14,270 nt of DNA from a candidate division WWE3 bacterium. GTDB lineage: Bacteria > Patescibacteriota > WWE3 > UBA101185 > UBA10185. Both the position numbers and the translations under genes were made by a program. Below the pieces are notes generated by a model, which saw only the letters and a list, made by a program, of their open reading frames with translations, did no database searches and was not told where the DNA came from. Positions within the stretch are counted from its first letter, which is position 1, and each line of letters starts with the position of its first letter. The stretch is from positions 1 through 14,270 of the forward strand of contig JAGQNX010000021.1 of the NCBI GenBank assembly GCA_020427865.1. Direction: 5' to 3'. Below are positions 1 through 5,834 of this stretch, one piece after another.

Positions 1-2
1 AA

Positions 3-179
3 TTTGATATATTGGGTTATCACGCTAATTTCATTTCTCTAATTAAAGATTATGTGTTAGTAGTTACTTCTACTGAATCGGCGTCACCTTTGCGTTTTGA
101 TATTACAGATGGCGTAATATACGTTGATAATAGCGAGGTTCACGTGTATTTAAATACTGTAGAAAACTTAAAACACTAA
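3..179 (+). CDS. atpC: ATP synthase F1 epsilon subunit, C-terminal part (5' end outside window)
   Basis: This open frame enters from the left edge and ends at TAA 177-179, giving 58 residues. The stretch FDILGYHANFISLI resembles the GILPGHAPLLSLL signature of the F1 epsilon beta-sandwich. The following LRFDITDGVIYVDNSEVHVYL fits the usual 'F.i.gGvl.V.nn.v.VL' strands. Epsilon sits in the central stalk of F1 and couples rotation to catalysis. The protein stops about six residues after the last strand, so the C-terminal helical hairpin that inhibits ATP hydrolysis in E. coli appears to be absent; this short form is known in some lineages. The usual P of LPGH is lacking (ILGYH). The rest of the atp operon would lie to the left. 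Identification rests on motif similarity over a short fragment, so it is likely rather than certain. Confidence 0.62.
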   Translation, partial: FDILGYHANFISLIKDYVLVVTSTESASPLRFDITDGVIYVDNSEVHVYLNTVENLKH

Positions 180-196
180 GAGTACATTACATATTC

Positions 197-217
197 CAAT
201 TGTTATTATTTCAATTG
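197..217. promoter_or_regulatory. Inverted/direct CAATTG pair over the arsR -35 region
   Basis: The self-complementary hexamer CAATTG occurs at 197-202 and again at 212-217, starts 15 bases apart, just upstream of the arsR -10 box. ArsR-type regulators often bind palindromes overlapping their own promoter, so this is a candidate autoregulatory operator. CAATTG is also easy to find by chance in AT-rich DNA. Confidence 0.3.
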
Positions 218-232
218 CTACAATAAGTGTTG

Positions 233-238
233 TATTAT
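233..238 (+). promoter_or_regulatory. -10 box TATTAT of arsR-like gene (leaderless)
   Basis: TATTAT ends six bases before the ATG at 245, which places the expected transcription start on the start codon. No Shine-Dalgarno sequence is present. The GTG at 227 lies upstream of this -10 box, so it would not be on the transcript. Confidence 0.55.
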
Positions 239-244
239 ATCCAT

Positions 245-541
245 ATGCAGCAATCACGTAAAATCTCAAAAGCTTTGTCGGATAATAATCGAGTTTTAAT
301 TATGGAAATGTTAAGCCAAGGTGATAAAAATGTAAGCAAAGTAGCCGAGGACTTAAATGTAGAAGAAAATTTGGCCTCTCATCATCTAAGAGTCCTTTCT
401 GCTGCTGGATTTCTTCAAAGCACTAAAAAGGGCAGGGAAGTTTATTATAGTATTCATAAGAAAAAGCTTATAAATATTATAAAGACACTTAAAAAGAACC
501 CCATATTCTACGAAATACTTGCAGAAGCTATCAAGGACTAA
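245..541 (+). CDS. ArsR/SmtB-family winged-helix transcriptional regulator
   Basis: This 98-residue protein has the size and order of a minimal ArsR repressor. An N-terminal helix (SKALSDNNRVLIMEML) leads into a helix-turn-helix at about residues 30-54 with the family recognition helix ASHHLRVLSAAGFL. A beta-wing follows (STKKGREVYYSI), then a C-terminal dimer helix. The alpha3 metal-binding ELCVCDL-type motif is replaced by NVSKVAEDLNV, and there are no cysteines, so it is probably not a classic arsenic or cadmium sensor. The frame is open from GTG 227, but the -10 box at 233-238 makes ATG 245 the better start. It lies between atpC and the competence operon; control of itself or of comEA is inferred from position only. 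Confidence 0.82.
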   Translation: MQQSRKISKALSDNNRVLIMEMLSQGDKNVSKVAEDLNVEENLASHHLRVLSAAGFLQSTKKGREVYYSIHKKKLINIIKTLKKNPIFYEILAEAIKD

Positions 542-567
542 CATTGCATCCTTACATTATTTTTGTT

Positions 568-576
568 CCCCCCCCC
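568..576. repeat. Homopolymer C9 tract in intergenic region
   Basis: Nine consecutive C bases lie in otherwise very AT-rich DNA, 27 bases after the arsR stop and about 145 bases before comEA. Such tracts are prone to slippage and to sequencing error. Confidence 0.9.
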
Positions 577-582
577 ATATGA

Positions 583-651
583 TGCGTTAAAAGTGCGGTA
601 AATAATTCAATGTAGTGTAATTACAAATATAGTGCGTTAATTTTGCGGGTA
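583..651. repeat. Two imperfect direct repeats TGCGTTAA-N4-TGCGG(G)TA
   Basis: TGCGTTAAAAGTGCGGTA (583-600) recurs as TGCGTTAATTTTGCGGGTA (633-651), 50 bases further on. Each copy contains two TGCG cores 11-12 bases apart. The 50-base offset is close to five helical turns, which would put the copies on the same face of the DNA. They may be regulator binding sites upstream of comEA. The function is inferred. Confidence 0.5.
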
Positions 652-661
652 TTGTCCGAAG

Positions 662-678
662 GTCTATTTTAAATAGAC
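662..678. promoter_or_regulatory. Perfect palindrome upstream of comEA promoter (operator candidate)
   Basis: GTCTATTT and AAATAGAC form perfect 8-base arms around a single central T. The site ends nine bases before the candidate comEA -35 (TTGCAA 688-693), a usual operator position. In RNA the arms could not close without a loop, so a dimeric DNA-binding protein is more likely than a terminator. Confidence 0.5.
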
Positions 679-687
679 AATTAATAA

Positions 688-715
688 TTGCAAAATATTT
701 CAAACAATATTTAAT
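688..715 (+). promoter_or_regulatory. comEA operon promoter (leaderless)
   Basis: TTGCAA (688-693) and TTTAAT (710-715) are separated by 16 bases, and the -10 ends six bases before the comEA ATG at 722. There is no Shine-Dalgarno sequence. Confidence 0.5.
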
Positions 716-721
716 GCTCAC

Positions 722-1336
722 ATGGATGGATATAAAAAGGTACAGCAAACTATTGAGGAGTGGACCTCTCATAATACTATGGTTTTAGTTGCGCTAGTTA
801 TAGGAAGTGTACTTCTAAATTTGATGTTAATGTCTGATGTATTAGAAGCTGATACTAAAGTTATTTACAAATCTTCTTCTTCTGACTCTCATGCAAGCAA
901 CACCGATATAACTTATTCCATTGCGGGTGCAGTTTCTATACCTGGAGTTTATAAAGTAAAACAAGGTACTCGGTTATATGAAATATTAGAACTTGCTGGG
1001 GGTTATTCTGATTATGCCGATGTTTCTACACTTGAGCCTACATTAAATATTGCGACTGTCGTTGGTGATGGTGAACATATATATATACCTTATATATGGG
1101 ATCGCACTAACAGTTCTTTATTAAACCCCCTAGGAGATACCAACCTGAATCCGCAACTGAAAATAAATCTTAATAATTCAACAAAGGAAACATTGCAGAC
1201 ACTGCCTGGGGTAGGGGAGGTTTACAGTGCTCGTATAATTGAGCATCGTCCTTATACTAACATTGAGGAGTTTTTAGAAAAAACAAAAGTTCCTAGTAAT
1301 ATCTTTGCTAAGTTTAGTAATGACGTATCATTATAA
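722..1336 (+). CDS. comEA: ComEA-like DNA-binding competence protein (SLBB + helix-hairpin-helix)
   Basis: ComEA is the membrane-anchored receptor that binds double-stranded DNA outside the membrane and hands it to the ComEC channel. The 204-residue product has an N-terminal membrane segment at about residues 20-38. An SLBB-type domain follows at about 64-123 (SIAGAVSIPGVYKV ... GDGEHIYIPY). A C-terminal helix-hairpin-helix domain lies at about 142-200 (INLNNSTKETLQTLPGVGEVYSARI); LPGVGEVYSARII is the DNA-backbone-binding hairpin. Domain order and length match Gram-positive ComEA. It is the first gene of an operon with comEC, whose ATG lies inside its 3' end. A leaderless promoter and a palindrome precede it. 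Confidence 0.9.
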   Translation: MDGYKKVQQTIEEWTSHNTMVLVALVIGSVLLNLMLMSDVLEADTKVIYKSSSSDSHASNTDITYSIAGAVSIPGVYKVKQGTRLYEILELAGGYSDYADVSTLEPTLNIATVVGDGEHIYIPYIWDRTNSSLLNPLGDTNLNPQLKINLNNSTKETLQTLPGVGEVYSARIIEHRPYTNIEEFLEKTKVPSNIFAKFSNDVSL

Positions 1337-2312
1337 TAATTTCATATTACTTATTTTATATTTGTTGCTCTTCCTCTTGGTACATAAACCTACCTGTTTT
1401 ATGGATTTGCATAGCTGTAGAAATCTTTTAGATTTCCACATTAATTATGCTGCTATTCATAACTATTTAAATTCTGCCTATGTGAAAGATTTTTCCAGTC
1501 CTTATTATGAACTTGTTATGGGCTTAACTTTTGGTATAAATCTGTTGCCTAGGTTGCATACGTTTAACGACATGCTAAAACTTACAAGCGTTGTCCACGT
1601 TATAGTTGCTTCAGGTTACAATGTAAGTTTAATTTCTCATACATTAAAAAATATTATGCATGTTCCTTGGAAACGTTTTAGAATCCTAACTTCCATTTTA
1701 GGTACACTGTTATTTTCTGTTATTTCTGGCATGAACCCTCCAGTATTGCGTGCCTGGTTTATGTACACATTTTCAGAGATAAGTTTGTACTTTGGGGTAT
1801 CTATAGTACCTATACGTACACTGTTTATGACATTATTTGTTCTAATATTTTTAAATCCGCCTAGCCTTTTTAGTATGAGTATGCACTTAAGTGTATTAGC
1901 TACTTATGGTCTTTTGCTTACCCCACAAACAGATAAGTTTCTTTATAATGACTTTATAAGCACCGTATTTGCACAGATATTTGTAACCCCTTTGTTAATT
2001 TTTCATTTTGGATATATATCTATAATAGGTGTGCTAGTTAACACTCTGGTTTTATGGTTATTACCCCATGTAACCGTAATGTCTATGGTATATCTAGTAC
2101 TATCTTTCCTAAAATTTGTACCACTATCTACCTATATAGCTTTTTTAATATCACTTTTTTTGGAATATTTTGTGGTAAATGTTTCATATTTTGCATTATA
2201 TAGATCTTTGGTTGTTCCTGTTAATTTATCCTTTGAATCTTTAAGCCTCCTATATTTAATTTTATTTTCTCTAAGTTTGATATTTTCTTGGAAACCCCCC
2301 ATATATGCCTAG
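1320..2312 (+). CDS. comEC: ComEC/Rec2 competence-domain membrane channel (split, MBL part separate)
   Basis: This polytopic protein of 330 residues is rich in hydrophobic helices and carries the ComEC signature TSVVHVIVASGYNVSLI, equivalent to 'tGl.Hl.AiSG.Hv.li'. A G-N-PP-LRA motif (SGMNPPVLRAWFMY) follows, which is also typical (G..ps..RA..M). ComEC forms the inner-membrane pore through which single-stranded DNA enters the cell. Here the usual N-terminal OB-fold (DUF4131) domain is not apparent between the first helices and the competence domain, and the metallo-beta-lactamase part is a separate gene just downstream. The frame is also open from TTG 1305, but ATG 1320 is preferred. It overlaps comEA by 17 bases, which suggests coupled translation. 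No clear Shine-Dalgarno sequence is visible. Confidence 0.85.
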   Translation: MTYHYNNFILLILYLLLFLLVHKPTCFMDLHSCRNLLDFHINYAAIHNYLNSAYVKDFSSPYYELVMGLTFGINLLPRLHTFNDMLKLTSVVHVIVASGYNVSLISHTLKNIMHVPWKRFRILTSILGTLLFSVISGMNPPVLRAWFMYTFSEISLYFGVSIVPIRTLFMTLFVLIFLNPPSLFSMSMHLSVLATYGLLLTPQTDKFLYNDFISTVFAQIFVTPLLIFHFGYISIIGVLVNTLVLWLLPHVTVMSMVYLVLSFLKFVPLSTYIAFLISLFLEYFVVNVSYFALYRSLVVPVNLSFESLSLLYLILFSLSLIFSWKPPIYA

Positions 2313-3123
2313 AGGTTTATTACTGCGTGTATTCTTTAGCACCACTTTCCTAGGGCTATTGGCTTTCCTATATTTCAAACATCCTTCTAGAGATAGCGTA
2401 ACTATGGTTAATGTAGGTCAAGGCGATGCATTTGTATTAAATATAGATAATACTTTAATAGTAGTTGATGGTGGATCGGGGAATGATATCAGCTATTTTC
2501 TAAGGACTATATATGCAAAATCCTGTGTCATTGATTATATGTTTATTACCCATTTTCATGCAGATCATGTAGATGGGTTACTCAGATTGTTAGATCATTG
2601 TAAAGTTCTAAATTTATATTTTAATGATACTGACAGCGTTAACGAGACTGTTTTGGGATTTACAAAGAGTTTATACTCTAGTGCAAACGTTATACATACA
2701 CATTCACTTAATAAAGGTGATACCCTTAATATAGGTGACTTGGAGGTATTAACATTATGGCCTCCTGCAAGTTATAGTCATGATGATCCTAACTTTACAT
2801 CCATTGTTCTTTTACTAAAAATTAAGCAGTTTCTATTATTCTTTCCGGGAGATATTGATAGCACTGTATTACGTACGATACTGAAAGAGCATTCTATACT
2901 AAGAAATGTTGATATATTAAAAGTTCCCCATCATGGATCAAAATATTCTTATGATCCTGTTTTATATGAAATGCTCAATCCCCGTATAGCATTTTTGTCT
3001 TATGGTATAGATAACAATTTTGGACACCCTTATATGCCACTTATACTATTGCTTAACACTTTAGGTACTCAGATTTACAGCACTGCTAATCATGGTACTG
3101 TGACTGTATATCTTGATACATAA
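2305..3123 (+). CDS. ComEC C-terminal metallo-beta-lactamase-fold protein
   Basis: This 272-residue protein has one N-terminal membrane segment (about residues 5-24) followed by a ComEC-type metallo-beta-lactamase domain starting at MVNVGQGDAFVL. The metal motif HFHADH is intact (H83, H85, D87, H88), with further ligands at PGDID (D183) and the family signature VPHHGS (H209, H210). GHP (H241) matches the usual end of the fold. In full-length ComEC this domain is thought to degrade or process the non-transported DNA strand. It overlaps the channel gene by eight bases (ATGCCTAG), so the two halves are probably made together and act as one complex on the outer face of the membrane. The N-terminal anchor would replace the lost covalent link. 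Confidence 0.87.
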   Translation: MPRGLLLRVFFSTTFLGLLAFLYFKHPSRDSVTMVNVGQGDAFVLNIDNTLIVVDGGSGNDISYFLRTIYAKSCVIDYMFITHFHADHVDGLLRLLDHCKVLNLYFNDTDSVNETVLGFTKSLYSSANVIHTHSLNKGDTLNIGDLEVLTLWPPASYSHDDPNFTSIVLLLKIKQFLLFFPGDIDSTVLRTILKEHSILRNVDILKVPHHGSKYSYDPVLYEMLNPRIAFLSYGIDNNFGHPYMPLILLLNTLGTQIYSTANHGTVTVYLDT

Positions 3124-3136
3124 TGCTATCTTATCT

Positions 3137-3145
3137 TGTTATAAT
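3137..3145 (+). promoter_or_regulatory. Extended -10 (TGTTATAAT) of the metallophosphoesterase gene
   Basis: A consensus TATAAT at 3140-3145 is preceded by TG at the extended -10 position and ends eight bases before ATG 3154, giving a leader of two bases at most. It starts 13 bases after the stop of the upstream operon, so the gene has its own promoter. Confidence 0.65.
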
Positions 3146-3153
3146 AATTTTGT

Positions 3154-4224
3154 ATGTCCAGAAACAAATCTAACAAATCCACATCGTTTTTTAAGCGTAG
3201 CATTAGGATATTTATGTCTATAGCGGTGTTAACTGCATTAATTTTGGGCATAAGCTTTTCTATAAAATCCCTTTCCGAGCTTAATAGTACTAGTCTTGTC
3301 ACAATGTCGTCTCCTTACTTTGAACAAGCGGGTATATCTAGCCATCAAGTAGGTGTAGTTGCCGGTGCGCTTGCTGCACGTATACAGAAAACTGAGCTCT
3401 CAACTGTGGATGCAGACAACGTGTCTACCATAGTAGATACTAGTGACGTTGACCATGTCTCTGAAGACCCTCTGGAAATTCCACATACTGAAGAACCTGT
3501 TATTTCGGTAGGTGTATTAGCTGATAGCCACAGCGATAATATTAATTACAATAAAGCCCTTATTCAATTAACAACAGTTCATGATGTAGATGTTTTAATA
3601 CATTTGGGAGATCATACGGATTTAGGATTACTAGATGCGTTACAGGCTTCCTATGACCTGCTAAAAGCTACTAAATTACCTTTTTACGCCGTACCAGGAG
3701 ATCGTGATTTGTATGATTCTGTAGGTCCCGACAATTTTAAGCAAGTATTTGGTCATGATTATCATGTATTTACATTGAAGGGCTATAAATTTATCATGTT
3801 GAATAACAGTGCTCAGTATACTCTTATAGATACGGAAACCATTCAACAATTTAAAGCTGATATAGTAGATGCTGATTTTGTGTTTTTATCCCAACCTTTA
3901 TATTATCCAGATGACAATATAGCCTTTAGTAAAAAAATCATGGGTTATGATGGTGACGGTAACAAAGTTTTACTCATTAGAGAACAGGCATTAGAGTTAT
4001 TGGAAATAATTCGTGATTCAGATGTGCGAGCAATAGTTGCTGCCGAACAACATATTTCTAGTACAAATATTGATCCTGTTAAATCTTCCCTCAAACACAT
4101 GGTGGTTGGGGCAATAACTTCTAGAATAAATAACATATCACAGAGCGTATTACAAAAACCAAGATACTCTATATTAAACATATATGCTGATGATACTTTT
4201 AAACTACAAGAAGAGATATTATAA
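3154..4224 (+). CDS. Membrane-anchored calcineurin-like metallophosphoesterase
   Basis: The 356-residue product has a basic N-terminus, a membrane segment at about residues 17-38, a linker of about 75 residues rich in Ser, Thr and Asp, and then a metallophosphoesterase domain from about residue 116. Visible metal motifs are D-x-H (ADSH, D124/H126), GD (LGDHTD, D153) and a variant of GNHD/E that reads GDRD (183-185). The asparagine and catalytic-side histidine of that third motif are therefore replaced. A possible late histidine motif is AEQH near the C-terminus. The fold normally hydrolyses phosphomonoesters or diesters using two metals. The substrate cannot be told, and the GDRD variant leaves activity open. 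The domain probably faces outside the cell. Confidence 0.78.
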   Translation: MSRNKSNKSTSFFKRSIRIFMSIAVLTALILGISFSIKSLSELNSTSLVTMSSPYFEQAGISSHQVGVVAGALAARIQKTELSTVDADNVSTIVDTSDVDHVSEDPLEIPHTEEPVISVGVLADSHSDNINYNKALIQLTTVHDVDVLIHLGDHTDLGLLDALQASYDLLKATKLPFYAVPGDRDLYDSVGPDNFKQVFGHDYHVFTLKGYKFIMLNNSAQYTLIDTETIQQFKADIVDADFVFLSQPLYYPDDNIAFSKKIMGYDGDGNKVLLIREQALELLEIIRDSDVRAIVAAEQHISSTNIDPVKSSLKHMVVGAITSRINNISQSVLQKPRYSILNIYADDTFKLQEEIL

Positions 4225-4237
4225 CTAGACTATCTCT
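4212..4237 (+). terminator. Stem-loop at end of metallophosphoesterase gene (weak terminator candidate)
   Basis: AGAGATA (4212-4218) and TATCTCT (4231-4237) can pair perfectly around a 12-base loop that contains the stop codon. The stem is AT-rich and followed by CAGTTATTTG rather than a clean U-run, so termination would be weak. The loop also contains the candidate ndk -35. Confidence 0.3.
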
Positions 4238-4254
4238 CAGTTATTTGATATTGT
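4226..4254 (+). promoter_or_regulatory. ndk promoter (leaderless)
   Basis: TAGACT (4226-4231) and TATTGT (4249-4254) are 17 bases apart, and the -10 ends seven bases before ATG 4262. The same TAGACT hexamer stands 17 bases before the mreB -10, so it may be a locally used -35 variant. Confidence 0.42.
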
Positions 4255-4261
4255 CTGAACT

Positions 4262-4846
4262 ATGAATACAGAAAAAACTTTAGTCTTAATGAAGCCTGAT
4301 GCCGTAAAACGCGGTGTTGTTGGCGAAATCTTGCATCGTTTTGAACGTGCTGGTTTAAAAATGGTAGCAGTAAAGTTGGTACAAGCTGATGAGGTACTTG
4401 CTGCCAACCACTACCCAGATGATGATTCTTGGAAAGCCAAAGTAGGCGGTAATACCTTGAAAGATTGTGAAAAATATAATGTGGATGTTATTGAATTAAT
4501 GGGTACTGATGATCCTATAGAAATTGGTAACATGGTTAAAGAGTGGAACAAAGATTTTCTAAAATCGGGTCCTGTACTTGCTATAGTATTTCAAGGTATC
4601 CATGCCGTAGAGCGTGTTAGATCTTTGGTAGGCCATACCATTCCTGCACTCGCTATTCCTGGTAGTATCCGAGGTGATTTTTCATTAGATTCCGCACTTT
4701 TTGGTAACGTATCTAAGCGTACCGTCTATAATCTAATACATGCTTCTGGTTCTGTCGATGAGGCAAAGCATGAAATTAGCATGTGGTTTAATGCTGACGA
4801 AATTGTTGAATACAAACGTGTTCATGACGACTTATATTCCTATTAG
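4262..4846 (+). CDS. ndk: Nucleoside-diphosphate kinase, long form
   Basis: NDP kinase moves the gamma-phosphate from ATP to other NDPs through a phospho-histidine, supplying NTPs and dNTPs in the cytoplasm. The N-terminus TLVLMKPDAVKRGVVGEI is diagnostic. GSIRGDFSLD and NLIHASGSVDEAKHEI match the family's 'GtiRGDf' and active-site 'N.iHgSDS..sA..Ei'. The active-site histidine is H160, and the second residue after it is Ser, with Gly in place of the usual Asp further on. At 194 residues it is about 50 longer than the common 140-150-residue enzyme. The extra sequence lies mostly at about residues 52-95, with a smaller insertion before the active site (ALFGNVSKRTVYNLIH). A long type of this kind occurs in archaea and other CPR bacteria. 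It is monocistronic with its own promoter. Confidence 0.93.
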   Translation: MNTEKTLVLMKPDAVKRGVVGEILHRFERAGLKMVAVKLVQADEVLAANHYPDDDSWKAKVGGNTLKDCEKYNVDVIELMGTDDPIEIGNMVKEWNKDFLKSGPVLAIVFQGIHAVERVRSLVGHTIPALAIPGSIRGDFSLDSALFGNVSKRTVYNLIHASGSVDEAKHEISMWFNADEIVEYKRVHDDLYSY

Positions 4847-4863
4847 TAGGTGTTATGAAAATT

Positions 4864-4951
4864 TGGCGGAGAGGGAGGGATTCGAACCCTCGTGTCCTTG
4901 CGAACGCATGGTTTTCAAGACCAGCCAGATAAGCCACTCCTGCACCTCTCC
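4864..4951 (-). tRNA. tRNA-Ser (anticodon TGA)
   Basis: On the minus strand an 88-base class II tRNA folds with a perfect 7-bp acceptor (GGAGAGG/CCTCTCC), discriminator G and an encoded CCA. The T arm is GAGGG-TTCGAAT-CCCTC. The anticodon loop CTTGAAA gives anticodon TGA (reads UCA and UCG). A long variable arm (GTTC-GCAA-GGAC) is diagnostic of tRNA-Ser. The anticodon stem has one C-U mismatch at its base. Confidence 0.95.
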
Positions 4952-4966
4952 ATAAATATCTTGGAA

Positions 4967-4975
4967 AGTATACCA
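4967..4975 (-). promoter_or_regulatory. Extended -10 of tRNA-Ser
   Basis: Read on the minus strand this is TGGTATACT, an extended -10 box ending 15 bases before the tRNA 5' end. That predicts a precursor leader of about eight bases for RNase P removal. Confidence 0.55.
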
Positions 4976-4991
4976 TAAAGAAAATACCTGT

Positions 4992-5000
4992 TGTTATAAT
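4992..5000 (+). promoter_or_regulatory. Extended -10 of tRNA-Arg
   Basis: TGTTATAAT is a consensus extended -10 ending 11 bases before the tRNA 5' end, which predicts a leader of about five bases. It lies back to back with the tRNA-Ser promoter, 16 bases apart. No good -35 is seen for either, consistent with reliance on the extended -10. Confidence 0.6.
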
Positions 5001-5011
5001 TGTTTTGCTAT

Positions 5012-5086
5012 GTCCCTGTAGTTCAACGGATAGAATACACCCCTCCTAAGGGTGAGATGTAGGTTCGATTCCTACCTGGGATACCA
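5012..5086 (+). tRNA. tRNA-Arg (anticodon CCT)
   Basis: This 75-base tRNA has anticodon stem CACCC/GGGTG, loop CTCCTAA with anticodon CCT at 5045-5047 (reads AGG), T arm GTAGG-TTCGATT-CCTAC, discriminator A and an encoded CCA. The acceptor GTCCCTG/CTGGGAT pairs with a G-U at position 1-72 and a U-U mismatch at 6-67, so it is weaker than usual. All other parts look normal, so it is probably functional. Confidence 0.94.
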
Positions 5087-5094
5087 AATTAGGG

Positions 5095-5100
5095 TATACT
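5095..5100 (+). promoter_or_regulatory. -10 box TATACT of the sortase gene (leaderless GTG)
   Basis: TATACT ends six bases before the GTG at 5107, so the transcript should begin on the start codon. The -35 position falls inside the 3' half of tRNA-Arg. Confidence 0.52.
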
Positions 5101-5106
5101 TAAACT

Positions 5107-5820
5107 GTGCAAAAGAATTATTTATATACTCTAAAAAAGCAAAAACGAACGCAGGAATTAACCAAACTTAAACATGCCTATCTTCCCACATTTTTAATAT
5201 ATTTCGGATTGCTATTTTTAGTCATGGCTTATGGACCTTTATTTTTAGATGAGGTAAGGTATCGCTTGGGCTTAATTCGTAACCAAAAATTTGTATTAAA
5301 TGATTCTGCTGCTCAGAATGATAGTGTATTCGCACGTTATTTAACTTCTCAAAATATTAATCTACGTCCTGCTAATACCTCTTTTTCTATTGTTATTGAG
5401 AAACTAGGTGTATCGGCACCTGTTGTTGCTGATGTTTCAGTCACAAGTGATGAAGATTATCTTGCGGCTTTGCGTTCTGGAGTGGCACATGCCTCGACAT
5501 CCCCTTATCCATCTGAAAATCCAGGTAATGTATATCTGTTTGCACATTCTGCGGTTAACTTTTGGGAACTAGGTCGTTACGCAGGTGTTTTTAATTTAGC
5601 ACGCAAACTTGAAATAGGTGATACTATTCATATTTTTTACAAAGAATCCGACTACAAGTATGTAGTAGTAAATAAAGAAGTATTGAATGGTTGGGACACT
5701 TACCCTCTTACTAGATCTGTTGTAGAACCTACACTTACTCTACAAACATGTGATCCTCCAGGCACAACACTAAATAGACTCATTGTGACAGCTAAATTAG
5801 AAGAAGTACATCCACTATAG
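5107..5820 (+). CDS. Sortase (class E-like transpeptidase)
   Basis: Sortases cleave a C-terminal sorting motif on exported proteins and join them to the cell surface. The 237-residue product has a cytoplasmic basic N-terminus, one membrane helix at about residues 26-47, and an outside catalytic domain from about 92. The catalytic triad is visible: His147 in VYLFAHSA, Cys215 in TLQTCDPPG and Arg224 in LNRLIVTAK. The TLxTCxPPGT...RLIV pattern is closest to class E (class D is less likely). The start is GTG with a -10 box six bases upstream. No sorting-signal substrate and no pilin gene is in the window, so it is probably a housekeeping enzyme with substrates elsewhere. It is convergent with the next gene, 14 bases apart. 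Confidence 0.9.
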   Translation: MQKNYLYTLKKQKRTQELTKLKHAYLPTFLIYFGLLFLVMAYGPLFLDEVRYRLGLIRNQKFVLNDSAAQNDSVFARYLTSQNINLRPANTSFSIVIEKLGVSAPVVADVSVTSDEDYLAALRSGVAHASTSPYPSENPGNVYLFAHSAVNFWELGRYAGVFNLARKLEIGDTIHIFYKESDYKYVVVNKEVLNGWDTYPLTRSVVEPTLTLQTCDPPGTTLNRLIVTAKLEEVHPL

Positions 5821-5834
5821 TTGTAGTATAAAGT

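Noticed and set aside
227..244. GTG at 227 as start of the ArsR-type gene
   Set aside because: The -10 box at 233-238 lies downstream of it, and the six extra residues (MLYYIH) are not part of the family fold.
587..772. Minus-strand 61-codon frame before comEA
   Set aside because: It crosses the direct repeats, the palindrome and the comEA start, has a low-complexity hydrophobic translation and no recognisable start signal.
4740..4955. Plus-strand reading frame ending with a REGFEPSC-like string
   Set aside because: It runs through ndk in another frame and then antisense through tRNA-Ser. The REGFEPS peptide is the familiar false translation of tRNA-Ser antisense DNA.
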